Assembly (NCBI GenBank): GCA_947371015.1
Contig: CANBNK010000046.1
Location: 1 to 32,778 of the forward strand
Length of the DNA stretch: 32,778 bases
Direction of reading: 5' to 3'
Source: Acetobacteraceae bacterium
Lineage (GTDB): Bacteria > Pseudomonadota > Alphaproteobacteria > Acetobacterales > Acetobacteraceae
Shown here: piece after piece, positions 1 through 6,743 of the stretch
How the letters are laid out: every line of letters starts with the position of its first letter
Numbering within the stretch: the stretch's first letter is position 1
Program-made: the position numbers and the translations under genes
Notes under the pieces: generated by a model
Seen by the model: the letters and a program-made list of their open reading frames with translations, nothing else
What the model was told of the DNA's origin: nothing
The model's database searches: none

Positions 1-14
1 GCGCGCGGCGGGAC

Positions 15-1142
15 TTACCCGCCGCGCAGCCCCTTAGCCACCGCCCGCACCAGATCATGCGGGTTGTCGTGCAGCGCGGCCACGCCCACGGCGGCCAGGT
101 CGGCGCGAGCCTGGTCCAGCGAATAGCCGCGCAGCGCGGCGTGGCCGGCGGCGATGCCGACGAATAGCGGCTTCGGCGGCGGCGAGCGCCGGATGGCGTC
201 GGCCAGTGCGTCCACCCGCGCCTTCAGCGGGCGGCTGGCGAGGGTGGTGTAGAACATCACGCCCTGCACCTCCGGCCGGCGGGCGATTTCGTAGGCGGCG
301 TCCAGGCGTTCGGCGGTGCTGTCCATCGGGCCGCCCTGGACGTTGTCCATGAAGCAGGCGGCGGGGCAGCCGACATCGGCCAGCAGGTCCAGCATCAGCA
401 TGCCTAGGCCGGCGCCGGCCGTGACCATGGCGACGGTGCCGCCCGGCAGTTCGACCAGTTGGAAGCCCTGGTCGCGGGCGCGCCGTTCCAGCGGTGTCAG
501 CGCGGCGTCTTCCAGCGCGGCGGAAAGCGCCGGCGCGTCGTGGCGGAAGGCGGCGCTGTCATCCCGTATAAGCTTGGCGTCGCAGGCCATCAGGCGGCCA
601 TTGTCCAGCACCGCCAGTGGGTTGATCTCCAGCAGCTCCAGGTCCTCGGCCACCGCGACGCGGGCCAGGCGCAGCGCCAGGCGGGCCAGCGGCGCCGCCA
701 GGGCGGGCGGGAAGGCGGGGGCGAGCAGGGCGTAGATCGCCTCCAGCGCGCCCGGCGCTTCCGGCGCCACGTTGCAGCGCAGCAGGCCGGGGGTGGTCTC
801 GATATCCACGCCGCCGGCGGGGTGGACCAGCAACTCCAGCGCCTGGGCAGTGCCGTCCACCCGCAGCGCCAGGTAGAGTTCGCGCTTGATGGCGACTGCC
901 GCCTCCAGCAGCAGCGGCGCGGCGGGGGCGCCGAGGATACTGCGAATCGCCGCCGCGGCGGCGGGGACTTCGCCGGGGCCGACCAGGCGCACCAGGCCGC
1001 GTTTGCCACGGCCGCCTTCCAGCACCTGGGCCTTCAACACGCCGGAATCCTGCGATGTTGCTTCGCCCAGCAGCCGGCCCTCCGGCACGGGAATGCCGTG
1101 GCGGCGCAGCAGCGTCTTGCCATCATGCTCGGTCAGCCGCAC
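15..1142 (-). CDS. ATP-grasp acyl-CoA ligase beta subunit (SucC-like)
   Basis: This 375-residue protein resembles the beta subunit of succinyl-CoA synthetase (usually about 388 aa), which binds the nucleotide and joins CoA to a carboxylic acid. Visible landmarks are the N-terminal ATP-grasp segment KAQVLEGGRGKRG (residues 37-49), LEINPLAV (171-178) with ACDAK (186-190) for metal binding, and the CoA-ligase domain from AGAGLGM (242-248). The loop normally reading FLDVGGG is changed to FMDNVQGGP (264-272), so this is a divergent paralogue whose acid substrate may not be succinate. The start is GTG at 1142, giving VRLTEHDGKTLL, which aligns with the usual SucC start; CAGGGG sits 5 nt upstream. 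Its alpha partner lies on the opposite strand starting 10 bp away, whereas sucCD is normally co-directional. Family is secure; substrate is not. Confidence 0.85.
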   Translation of the reverse strand: MRLTEHDGKTLLRRHGIPVPEGRLLGEATSQDSGVLKAQVLEGGRGKRGLVRLVGPGEVPAAAAAIRSILGAPAAPLLLEAAVAIKRELYLALRVDGTAQALELLVHPAGGVDIETTPGLLRCNVAPEAPGALEAIYALLAPAFPPALAAPLARLALRLARVAVAEDLELLEINPLAVLDNGRLMACDAKLIRDDSAAFRHDAPALSAALEDAALTPLERRARDQGFQLVELPGGTVAMVTAGAGLGMLMLDLLADVGCPAACFMDNVQGGPMDSTAERLDAAYEIARRPEVQGVMFYTTLASRPLKARVDALADAIRRSPPPKPLFVGIAAGHAALRGYSLDQARADLAAVGVAALHDNPHDLVRAVAKGLRGG

Positions 1143-1152
1143 GGTCGCCCCT

Positions 1153-2022
1153 GTGAAAAACGCACCCTTCCTTAGCAGCTTCCCCCGTCGTGTCGTGGTG
1201 TTCAACCCGGCCGGACGATATGCCGCCGCCCAGGTGGCCTCGATGCAGGAGGCCGGGACCCAGGTGGTCGCCGGCGTGCAGCTTGGCCGCGGCGGCGAGA
1301 CGCTGGCCGGCTTTCCGCTGCTGGACAGCCTGGACCAGCTGGCGGAGGCGCCAGATGCGGCCGTCATCTACACCCCGCCGGAAGGCGTGTTGGACGCGGT
1401 GCGGGCCTGCTGCGCGCGGGGCGTGCCGACCATCGTGGTGGCCGCCGAGTATGTGCCGGTGCACGACGCCATCGCCTGCGCCCGCGCGGCGCGGCAGGCC
1501 GGGTGCTGGCTGGTGGGGCCGAATACGCTGGGGCTGTGCGTGCCGGGGGAGGGGCTGCTGGGCAGCATCGCGCCCAGCTTCTGCATGCCGGGGCGCCTGG
1601 CGGTGATTTGTCGGAGTGGCACGCTGACCCTGGCGACGGCGCGGATGCTGACCATGGCTGGGATAGGCCAGCGCGCGGTGATGCATGTGGGCGGCGATAC
1701 CGTCGCCGGGCGCAACCCGCATGAATACCTGGCGGCGCTGGCGGCTGATGAGCGCACCGCGGCGGTGCTGTATTGCGGCGAGATCGGCGGCGACAAGGAA
1801 TACGCGCTGGCGGAGGCGCTGCCCGCCTGCGGCAAGCCGCTGGTGGCCATGCTGGTCGGCCGCCACGCGCCACGCGAAAAGCGCATGGGCCATGCCGGTG
1901 CCCTGGTCGGCGGTGAGCGCGAATCGGCAGCGGCGAAACTGGCCGCGCTGGCGGCTGCGGGTGCCCGCGTGGCACAAGACCCTGAGGGCGTTCTCGCCCA
2001 GCTGAAGGAACTCGGCCTGTGA
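1153..2022 (+). CDS. Acyl-CoA ligase alpha subunit (SucD-like)
   Basis: This 289-residue protein is related to the alpha subunit of succinyl-CoA synthetase, which binds CoA and carries the phosphohistidine intermediate. It has an N-terminal Rossmann strand VVVFNPAGR (14-22), CRSGTLTL (153-160) and CGEIGG (208-213). The active-site histidine is kept as H247 in RMGHAGA (244-250). GTG at 1153 is the most plausible start because later GTGs (1195, 1198) would cut into the first beta strand, but no good Shine-Dalgarno precedes it and the frame stays open upstream, so the 5' end is uncertain. The gene pairs functionally with the divergent beta subunit and its stop overlaps the GTG of the next gene by 4 bp (GTGA), implying translational coupling to the lyase. 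Confidence 0.85.
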   Translation: MKNAPFLSSFPRRVVVFNPAGRYAAAQVASMQEAGTQVVAGVQLGRGGETLAGFPLLDSLDQLAEAPDAAVIYTPPEGVLDAVRACCARGVPTIVVAAEYVPVHDAIACARAARQAGCWLVGPNTLGLCVPGEGLLGSIAPSFCMPGRLAVICRSGTLTLATARMLTMAGIGQRAVMHVGGDTVAGRNPHEYLAALAADERTAAVLYCGEIGGDKEYALAEALPACGKPLVAMLVGRHAPREKRMGHAGALVGGERESAAAKLAALAAAGARVAQDPEGVLAQLKELGL

Positions 2023-2993
2023 GCGACAATACCCTGGACGACGCGGCGCAACTGCAGGCCGACCTGGACGGCAATACCGGCGCGGCGACCCCGCCGCTGG
2101 TACTGTGCGAATGCTTCGCGCGGGATGGCTTGCAGCACGAGACCCTGCAGATTCCGGCGGAAGCGAAGATCGAGATGATCAACCGCATCGCCGGCATCGG
2201 CTTCCGGCGGATCGAGATCACCAGTTTTTCCCACCCGAAGCATGTGCCGCAATTCGCCGATGCGGAGCAGGTGCTGAAGGGGGTGAAGCGGCATCCGGGC
2301 CTGTTGTTCAAGGCCACCTGCCCGAACCCGCAGGCGGTGAAGCGCGCATTGGAAGCGCAAGCCGGCGGCTGGGGGCCGGAGGAGATCAGCCTGCTGGTCA
2401 GTGCCTCGGAGGGGCACACGCAGAAGAACCTGCGCCGCACGCGCGAGGAACAATGGGCCAATGTCGCTGAGATGACGGCGCTGGCGGCGGGCCAGTTCGT
2501 CATGGTCGGCACCATCTCGGTGGCGTTCGACTGCCCGTTCGATGGCCCGACCACGCCGGAACGGGTGCTGGAAGATGCCGAGCGTTTCGCTGCCATGGGC
2601 GTGACGCGGATCGCCATCGGCGACACCGTCGGCTCTGCCACGCCGCCGCGGGTGCGCGACCTGATCGGCTGGCTGCACGGCGCGCTGCCTGAAGCGACCT
2701 TCATCGCGCATTTCCATGACAGCCGCGGCACTGGCATCGCCAATACGCTGGCGGCCATCGAAGCCGGGCTGACCCATGCGGATTGCGCGCTGGGCGGCAC
2801 CGGCGGGCACCCCGCGAAGATCGCCTATGGCGAGGGCTTCACCGGCAATACCTGCACCGAGGACCTGGTCACGGCGCTGGAAGCCATGGGCTACGAGACC
2901 GGGCTGGACCTGGCCAAGCTGCGCGCCGCCGGCGTGGAGGCCGAGCGTTTGCTGGGCCGCACGCTCGGCAGCCGCACCGTCCGCATGGCCTGA
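2019..2993 (+). CDS. HMG-CoA lyase-like aldolase lacking the usual catalytic Cys
   Basis: This 324-residue TIM-barrel protein belongs to the HMGL/pyruvate-carboxyltransferase-like family, which cleaves or forms C-C bonds next to CoA thioesters using a divalent metal. Expected metal and substrate residues are present: ARDGLQ (R35, D36), HFHD (H231, H233) and the Asn of TGNTCTED (N277). The glycine-rich loop that in true HMG-CoA lyases reads GLGGCPYA is ALGGTGGHPAK here (257-267), so the loop cysteine is missing; C256 and C279 are nearby but not at the equivalent place. It may therefore be a lyase or Claisen enzyme for another acyl-CoA. The start is GTG at 2019, overlapping the CoA-ligase alpha stop, so the likely substrate is the product of that ligase. 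Fold is certain; reaction is inferred. Confidence 0.82.
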   Translation: MSDNTLDDAAQLQADLDGNTGAATPPLVLCECFARDGLQHETLQIPAEAKIEMINRIAGIGFRRIEITSFSHPKHVPQFADAEQVLKGVKRHPGLLFKATCPNPQAVKRALEAQAGGWGPEEISLLVSASEGHTQKNLRRTREEQWANVAEMTALAAGQFVMVGTISVAFDCPFDGPTTPERVLEDAERFAAMGVTRIAIGDTVGSATPPRVRDLIGWLHGALPEATFIAHFHDSRGTGIANTLAAIEAGLTHADCALGGTGGHPAKIAYGEGFTGNTCTEDLVTALEAMGYETGLDLAKLRAAGVEAERLLGRTLGSRTVRMA

Positions 2994-3005
2994 GCAGGAC
3001 GCGCC

Positions 3006-4412
3006 GTGTCAGCGGAGGCGCCGGCCATCGCAGGCGCGGTGGAGACGGTGCTGTTCGGCACGCGGGTACTGGGCTGGGCGCGCTGCCAGCCCGGCGACCA
3101 GCCGGTGCAACTGGAACTGCTGTTGGATGGCCAGCCACAAGCCGCGGCCTGGAACCGCATCGCGCGGCCGGATGTCGGCGGCGATGTCGGCTTTGCGCTG
3201 ACCTGCCCCCGGCCGATCCAGCCCAGCGACTGGCTGCTGGGGCGGGTGGCGTTGCGCGGCCTGGCGGAAGGAGTGGCACCACACACGCTGCCCTTGGCGC
3301 CGCCGCTGCTGGAGAGCGCGCGGCAGGGCTGGGTGGCGCAACTGGTCGCGCTGGGGGCGGGCGAGTTCGACGCGCTGATGCAGGGGCTGGCGGGGCATCC
3401 CCGCTTCGCCGCCTGGGTGCTGGAGCATCCCGAGGCGCGTGCGCTACCCGAACGCGCGAGGGTGGCCGCCGTGCTGGCGCAGCTGCCCGGGGCGCCCGCG
3501 GCGGGAACGCGGGCCGAGGTGGGCTGGGTGCTGGCGCCGGTGGGGCATCAGTCGCTGGAAGGCACTGCGGTGCTGGGGCGCGGCGGGCATGTCTTCGTGG
3601 TGGGCGGCCCGAACCGGCCGCTGGACCAGTCGTTGCGCGACCCGGCATCGCCCAGGGTGCAGCAGGAAGCCGCCGCCTGGGCCGCAGTGCTGGCCGGGCG
3701 GGCGCGGCATTGCGCCGAGCGCGGCATCGGCTTTTTGCAGATATTGCTGCCGGAAAAGCAGTCGGTGCTGCCGGAATACCTGCCGACGGCCTGGCCGACC
3801 CCGATCGCGCTGTGGCGGGCTCTGGAGCAGCAGGTGGCCGCGGCGCCGAAAGTGGCTGCCGCGGTGCTGGACACGCTGCCGCTGCTGCGCGGCATGGCGG
3901 AACAGGGCGAGGTGCCGTTCCTGACCCTGGACAGCCACCTGACGCCGGCGGCGGCGCTGCGGGTGTTCGACGCGGTGCTGGCGCGGATGGGCCTGGCGCC
4001 GCCGTTCAGCGGCGCCTTCGAGCGCGAGCAGGTGATGCAGGGCGACCTGGCGCTGCGGCTGTTCGGGGTGGCACTGCCGGAAGCCTTCCAAGCACCGGGC
4101 GCGGCGTTGCAGGCCATGCTGCCGGAGCCCGAGATGGTGGTGAATGACACCACCGGGCGGCACGTACAGGCGCGTTTCGTCTGGCGCAACCCTGCGGCGC
4201 CGCTGGCAGCCAAGGTGGTGTGCTTCGGCAACTCGTTCTTCTGGGATGGCGGGCTGCCGCAGAATCTCAGCTTCTGGTTCGCCCGCGCCTTCCGCGAATT
4301 CCACTTCTGCTGGAGCCCGGATTTCGAGCCGGACTACGTGGCGGAACACCAGCCCGACTGGGTGCTGTGCCAGACGATCGAGCGCTTCCTGACCAAGGTG
4401 CCGGTGCGCTGA
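3006..4412 (+). CDS. AlgX/AlgJ-like SGNH-fold protein, putative O-acetyltransferase
   Basis: This 468-residue protein resembles the SGNH-like domain of the alginate O-acetyltransferases AlgX and AlgJ. The recognisable part is C-terminal: ILLPEKQSVLPEYLP (246-260), the Asp-x-His pair LDSHLTP (D309, H311), the nucleophile block CFGNSFF (407-412, Ser at 410) and a final segment ending in an ERFL-like motif. The first 240 residues are not recognised. Unlike AlgX it shows no signal peptide or N-terminal membrane anchor, so it should act in the cytoplasm unless the start is misplaced. The start is GTG at 3006 with AGGA about 6 nt upstream, 12 bp after the lyase gene and presumably in its operon. 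No glycan polymerase or membrane acyltransferase (AlgI-like) is visible nearby, so the acceptor is unknown. Confidence 0.6.
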   Translation: MSAEAPAIAGAVETVLFGTRVLGWARCQPGDQPVQLELLLDGQPQAAAWNRIARPDVGGDVGFALTCPRPIQPSDWLLGRVALRGLAEGVAPHTLPLAPPLLESARQGWVAQLVALGAGEFDALMQGLAGHPRFAAWVLEHPEARALPERARVAAVLAQLPGAPAAGTRAEVGWVLAPVGHQSLEGTAVLGRGGHVFVVGGPNRPLDQSLRDPASPRVQQEAAAWAAVLAGRARHCAERGIGFLQILLPEKQSVLPEYLPTAWPTPIALWRALEQQVAAAPKVAAAVLDTLPLLRGMAEQGEVPFLTLDSHLTPAAALRVFDAVLARMGLAPPFSGAFEREQVMQGDLALRLFGVALPEAFQAPGAALQAMLPEPEMVVNDTTGRHVQARFVWRNPAAPLAAKVVCFGNSFFWDGGLPQNLSFWFARAFREFHFCWSPDFEPDYVAEHQPDWVLCQTIERFLTKVPVR

Positions 4413-4418
4413 CCGGGG

Positions 4419-5387
4419 CTATTCCGGCTTGATGCCGGCGCGGCCCAGTACGTCCTTCCACAGCGGCGTTTCCACCCGCATCCGTTCGGCCAGGGGGCCG
4501 GGGCCGTCCAGCAGCATGGTACCGCCGCCGGCCGCCACACGCTCTGCCAGCGGGCCTTGGGTGCGCAGCGGCGCGATTTCGGTCAGCAGGCGCTGCACCA
4601 CGGCATCCGGCGTCGCGGCGGGGCCGAGCAGGCAGTAGTAGATCGGCAGGCTGTAGCCGCCCGGCAGGGTTTCGGCGAAGGCCGGCGCATCCGGCAGCAT
4701 GCCAAGGCGCTGGCCACTGGTGACGCCGAGCAGGCGCATCCGGCCGTCCCGTACATGTGGCAGCAGCAGGCCGAGGTCGCCGATATAGACCTGGATTTCC
4801 CCGGTATAGACCGCGTTGATCGCCTGGCCGGCGCCCCGATAGGGCACGTGCAGCAACTCGACGCCGGCCTTGCTCTCCAGCAGCAGCCAGGCCAGGTGGG
4901 TGATGCTGCCGACGCCGGAGCTGCCATAGCTGACGGTGCCGGGTGCCGCCTTGGCGCGGGCGACCAGGTCCGGCAGGGAGCGCACCGGGCTGTCGGCCTT
5001 CACCACCAGGCACATCGGGTTGTCGGCGATCAGCGTGATCGGCTTGAGGTCGCGGAACAGGTCGAAGCCCGGATTGGCCTGTAGCGCCGGGATGATCGGC
5101 AGGCCGTTGGTCATGAACAGGAAGCTGTGGCCATCCGTGCTGTGGACCACGTCGCGCACGCCGATGCTGCCGGCGGCGCCGGGCTTCACATCCACCGTGA
5201 CCGGCTGGCCCAGGCGTTCCGTCAGGTGGGCGGCCATGAAGCGGGCGGGCGGCTCCACCGGGCCGCCGGGGGCGAAGGGCACCACGAAGCGCAGCGGGCG
5301 CGTCGGCCAGGCTGGCGCTTGCGCCAGGGCAGGGGTGGCCAGGGCAGGGGTAGCGAGGGCGGAGAGCAGGAGGGTGCGGCGCTGCAT
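4419..5387 (-). CDS. Bug/TctC-family periplasmic solute-binding receptor 1
   Basis: This 322-residue protein is a Bug-type extracytoplasmic receptor, the family that captures carboxylates and other small molecules for tripartite tricarboxylate (TctAB) transporters. It starts with a cleavable signal peptide (MQRRTLLLSALATPALA) and contains the family segments VPFAPGGPVE near the N-terminus, SYGSSGVGSITHL and HVPYRGAGQAINAV. The normal PGGxxDxxAR motif is GGPVEPPARF here, with Glu replacing Asp. The ATG at 5387 is chosen because it gives an intact signal peptide, although the frame is open to 5726. The gene is 4 bp downstream of receptor 2 and almost certainly cotranscribed. It converges on the AlgX-like gene with only 6 bp between stops. 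No tctA or tctB is in the window. Confidence 0.9.
   Translation of the reverse strand: MQRRTLLLSALATPALATPALAQAPAWPTRPLRFVVPFAPGGPVEPPARFMAAHLTERLGQPVTVDVKPGAAGSIGVRDVVHSTDGHSFLFMTNGLPIIPALQANPGFDLFRDLKPITLIADNPMCLVVKADSPVRSLPDLVARAKAAPGTVSYGSSGVGSITHLAWLLLESKAGVELLHVPYRGAGQAINAVYTGEIQVYIGDLGLLLPHVRDGRMRLLGVTSGQRLGMLPDAPAFAETLPGGYSLPIYYCLLGPAATPDAVVQRLLTEIAPLRTQGPLAERVAAGGGTMLLDGPGPLAERMRVETPLWKDVLGRAGIKPE
5323..5352. repeat. 15-bp tandem duplication in the receptor 1 signal peptide
   Basis: Two adjacent 15-bp units (5323-5337 and 5338-5352) differ only in their last base. On the coding strand they encode the repeated LATPA in ALATPALATPALA of the receptor's signal peptide. Being in frame, the duplication merely lengthens the hydrophobic/cleavage region by five residues. 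Confidence 0.7.
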
Positions 5388-5391
5388 CGGT

Positions 5392-6339
5392 CTATTCTGC
5401 CTTGATACCGGCCTGCTGCACCACCTGGCGCCACAGCGGCACTTCGCGTTCCAGCCGTTGGCGCAGCACGTGCGGGTCGCTGAGGATGAGTTTGGCGCCA
5501 TTGGCGGCCATGCGCTGGGCGAGGTCGCTGCCATCCCGCAGCGGCGCCATTTCCTGTACCAGGCGGGCGGCGGCCTCGGGCGGGGTGGCGCGGCTGCCGC
5601 ACAGCGCGAACCAGATCGGCATGGCGGTACCGGGGATGGCTTCCTCCAGCGTTGGCGCGTTCGGCAGGACGGGGCTGCGTTGCGCGCCGGTCTGGGCGAT
5701 GGCGATGGCGCGGCCTTCGCGGACATGCGGCAGCACCGTGCTGGCCTCGCCGATCATGAGATCGAGGTCGCCGGCCAGGAAGCCCCCGATCATCTGGCCG
5801 GCGCCGCGATAGGGCACGTGGACCATCTCCACCCCGGCCCGCAGCGCGAACAGCGCGCCGACCATGTGCGTGGTGGTGCCGGTGCCGCTGCTGCCATAGG
5901 TGACCTTGCCCGGGTTGGCGCGGGCGAAGGCGATGAGCTGCGGCAGCGAGGTGATGCGGCCATTGGCCGGCGCGCTGAACGCCATCGGCGATTCGGAGAC
6001 CAGCGAGATCGGCGTCAGGTCGCGCAGCGGGTCGTAGCCGATATCCGGCTGCAGGGCGGGCTGGATGGCGATGCTGCCGGTGCCGAACAGCAGGCTGTGG
6101 CCATCCGTCGCGGCGATGACCGCCTGGACGCCGACCGCGCCGCCGGCGCCGCTGCGGTTTTCCACCACCACCGGCTGGCCGAGGCGCGGTGCCAGGTATT
6201 CGGCCAGGAAGCGGGCGGGCACGTCCACCGGGCCGCCGGCGGCGAAGGGCACGATGAAGCGCACCAGGCGGGTTGGCCAAGCGGGTTGCGCCAGGGCGGG
6301 GGCGGCGAGGAGCGAGGTAACCAGGGTGCGGCGGAGCAT
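5392..6339 (-). CDS. Bug/TctC-family periplasmic solute-binding receptor 2
   Basis: This 315-residue Bug receptor is paralogous to its neighbours. A short signal peptide (MLRRTLVTSLLAAPALAQP) precedes the mature domain; family segments are IVPFAAGGPVDVPARF, TYGSSGTGTTTHMVGAL and VHVPYRGAGQMIGG. Of the three receptors in the window it alone keeps Asp in the GGPVD motif. The ATG at 6339 is the natural start because it begins the signal peptide directly. It lies upstream of receptor 1 with a 4-bp gap and downstream of a small secreted protein gene, from which it is separated by a 66-bp gap containing a hairpin. Ligand unknown; a carboxylate is most likely given the CoA ligase next door. Confidence 0.9.
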   Translation of the reverse strand: MLRRTLVTSLLAAPALAQPAWPTRLVRFIVPFAAGGPVDVPARFLAEYLAPRLGQPVVVENRSGAGGAVGVQAVIAATDGHSLLFGTGSIAIQPALQPDIGYDPLRDLTPISLVSESPMAFSAPANGRITSLPQLIAFARANPGKVTYGSSGTGTTTHMVGALFALRAGVEMVHVPYRGAGQMIGGFLAGDLDLMIGEASTVLPHVREGRAIAIAQTGAQRSPVLPNAPTLEEAIPGTAMPIWFALCGSRATPPEAAARLVQEMAPLRDGSDLAQRMAANGAKLILSDPHVLRQRLEREVPLWRQVVQQAGIKAE

Positions 6340-6365
6340 GCGGGACAGTGTGCGGGAGAAGCCGC

Positions 6366-6394
6366 GACGGCGCTACTCCGTAGCGCTGTCCGTC
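6366..6394 (-). terminator. Possible terminator or leader hairpin
   Basis: A perfect 7-bp stem with a 3-nt loop (GCGCTAC at 6370-6376, GTAGCGC at 6380-6386) is extended by an outer GACGG/CCGTC pairing with a small bulge. It begins 12 bp past the stop of the small gene 6406-6675 and lies in the leader of receptor 2. There is no U-run after it on the minus strand, so it may be a weak terminator or a processing stem. Confidence 0.35.
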
Positions 6395-6405
6395 GAACTA
6401 CCGCG

Positions 6406-6675
6406 TCAGCGGCCGACGCATGTGAACTCGGCACTCGCGCTCGCGTAGCGAACATAAGAAGTATAGGGGCGCGTCTCGGTAATGCGGGCTTCGGCAACCC
6501 TGTTCTGTGAGGCGCAATATGCCTGTGCTTCACCCAAGGCAGCACTCTCGGCGCCGGTCGTCGACATATGGTTGTCGGTCGTAACGCGATAGCGGTTGGC
6601 ACCGAGTTGCGAGACAGCCGTCTCTGCGCAGTTGCAGAGAGCCAGGCAGGCGAGGATCAGTGCGACGTGTTTCAT
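6406..6675 (-). CDS. Small secreted or lipid-anchored protein of unknown function
   Basis: This 89-residue protein has a hydrophobic N-terminus (MKHVALILACLALCNCAET) followed by about 70 polar residues. The LCNC sequence could be a degenerate lipobox, otherwise it is a Sec signal peptide. The middle (QLGANRYRVTT, then an Ala/Glu-rich helix ending EAQAYCASQNR) resembles small envelope lipoproteins in which a short beta pair precedes a helix containing an AYC motif; this is pattern recognition, not a domain assignment. It sits between receptors 2 and 3 in DNA that is noticeably less GC-rich than its surroundings, and may be an independent insertion between otherwise adjacent receptor genes. The ATG at 6675 is the only reasonable start. 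Confidence 0.65.
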   Translation of the reverse strand: MKHVALILACLALCNCAETAVSQLGANRYRVTTDNHMSTTGAESAALGEAQAYCASQNRVAEARITETRPYTSYVRYASASAEFTCVGR

Positions 6676-6743
6676 GACGCTGTAGTATCGTGCTATTTTT
6701 CGGCAGACAAGACTGGTTTAACATCGAAGGACAAGGGACACAG

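Noticed and set aside
1364-2800. Long minus-strand open frames of about 480 codons opposite the CoA-ligase alpha and lyase genes
   Set aside because: They are antisense shadows in GC-rich DNA: Arg/Pro/Ala/Ser-rich, without motifs, while the plus strand encodes clear enzyme families over the same bases.
4936-6510. A 524-codon plus-strand open frame
   Set aside because: It runs antisense across two Bug receptor genes with intact signal peptides; composition is that of a shadow frame.
6682-6710. Sigma-70-like promoter for the small envelope gene (TTGTCT, 17 bp, TACTAC on the minus strand)
   Set aside because: The -10 match is poor and the predicted start would fall on the ATG itself; not strong enough to annotate.
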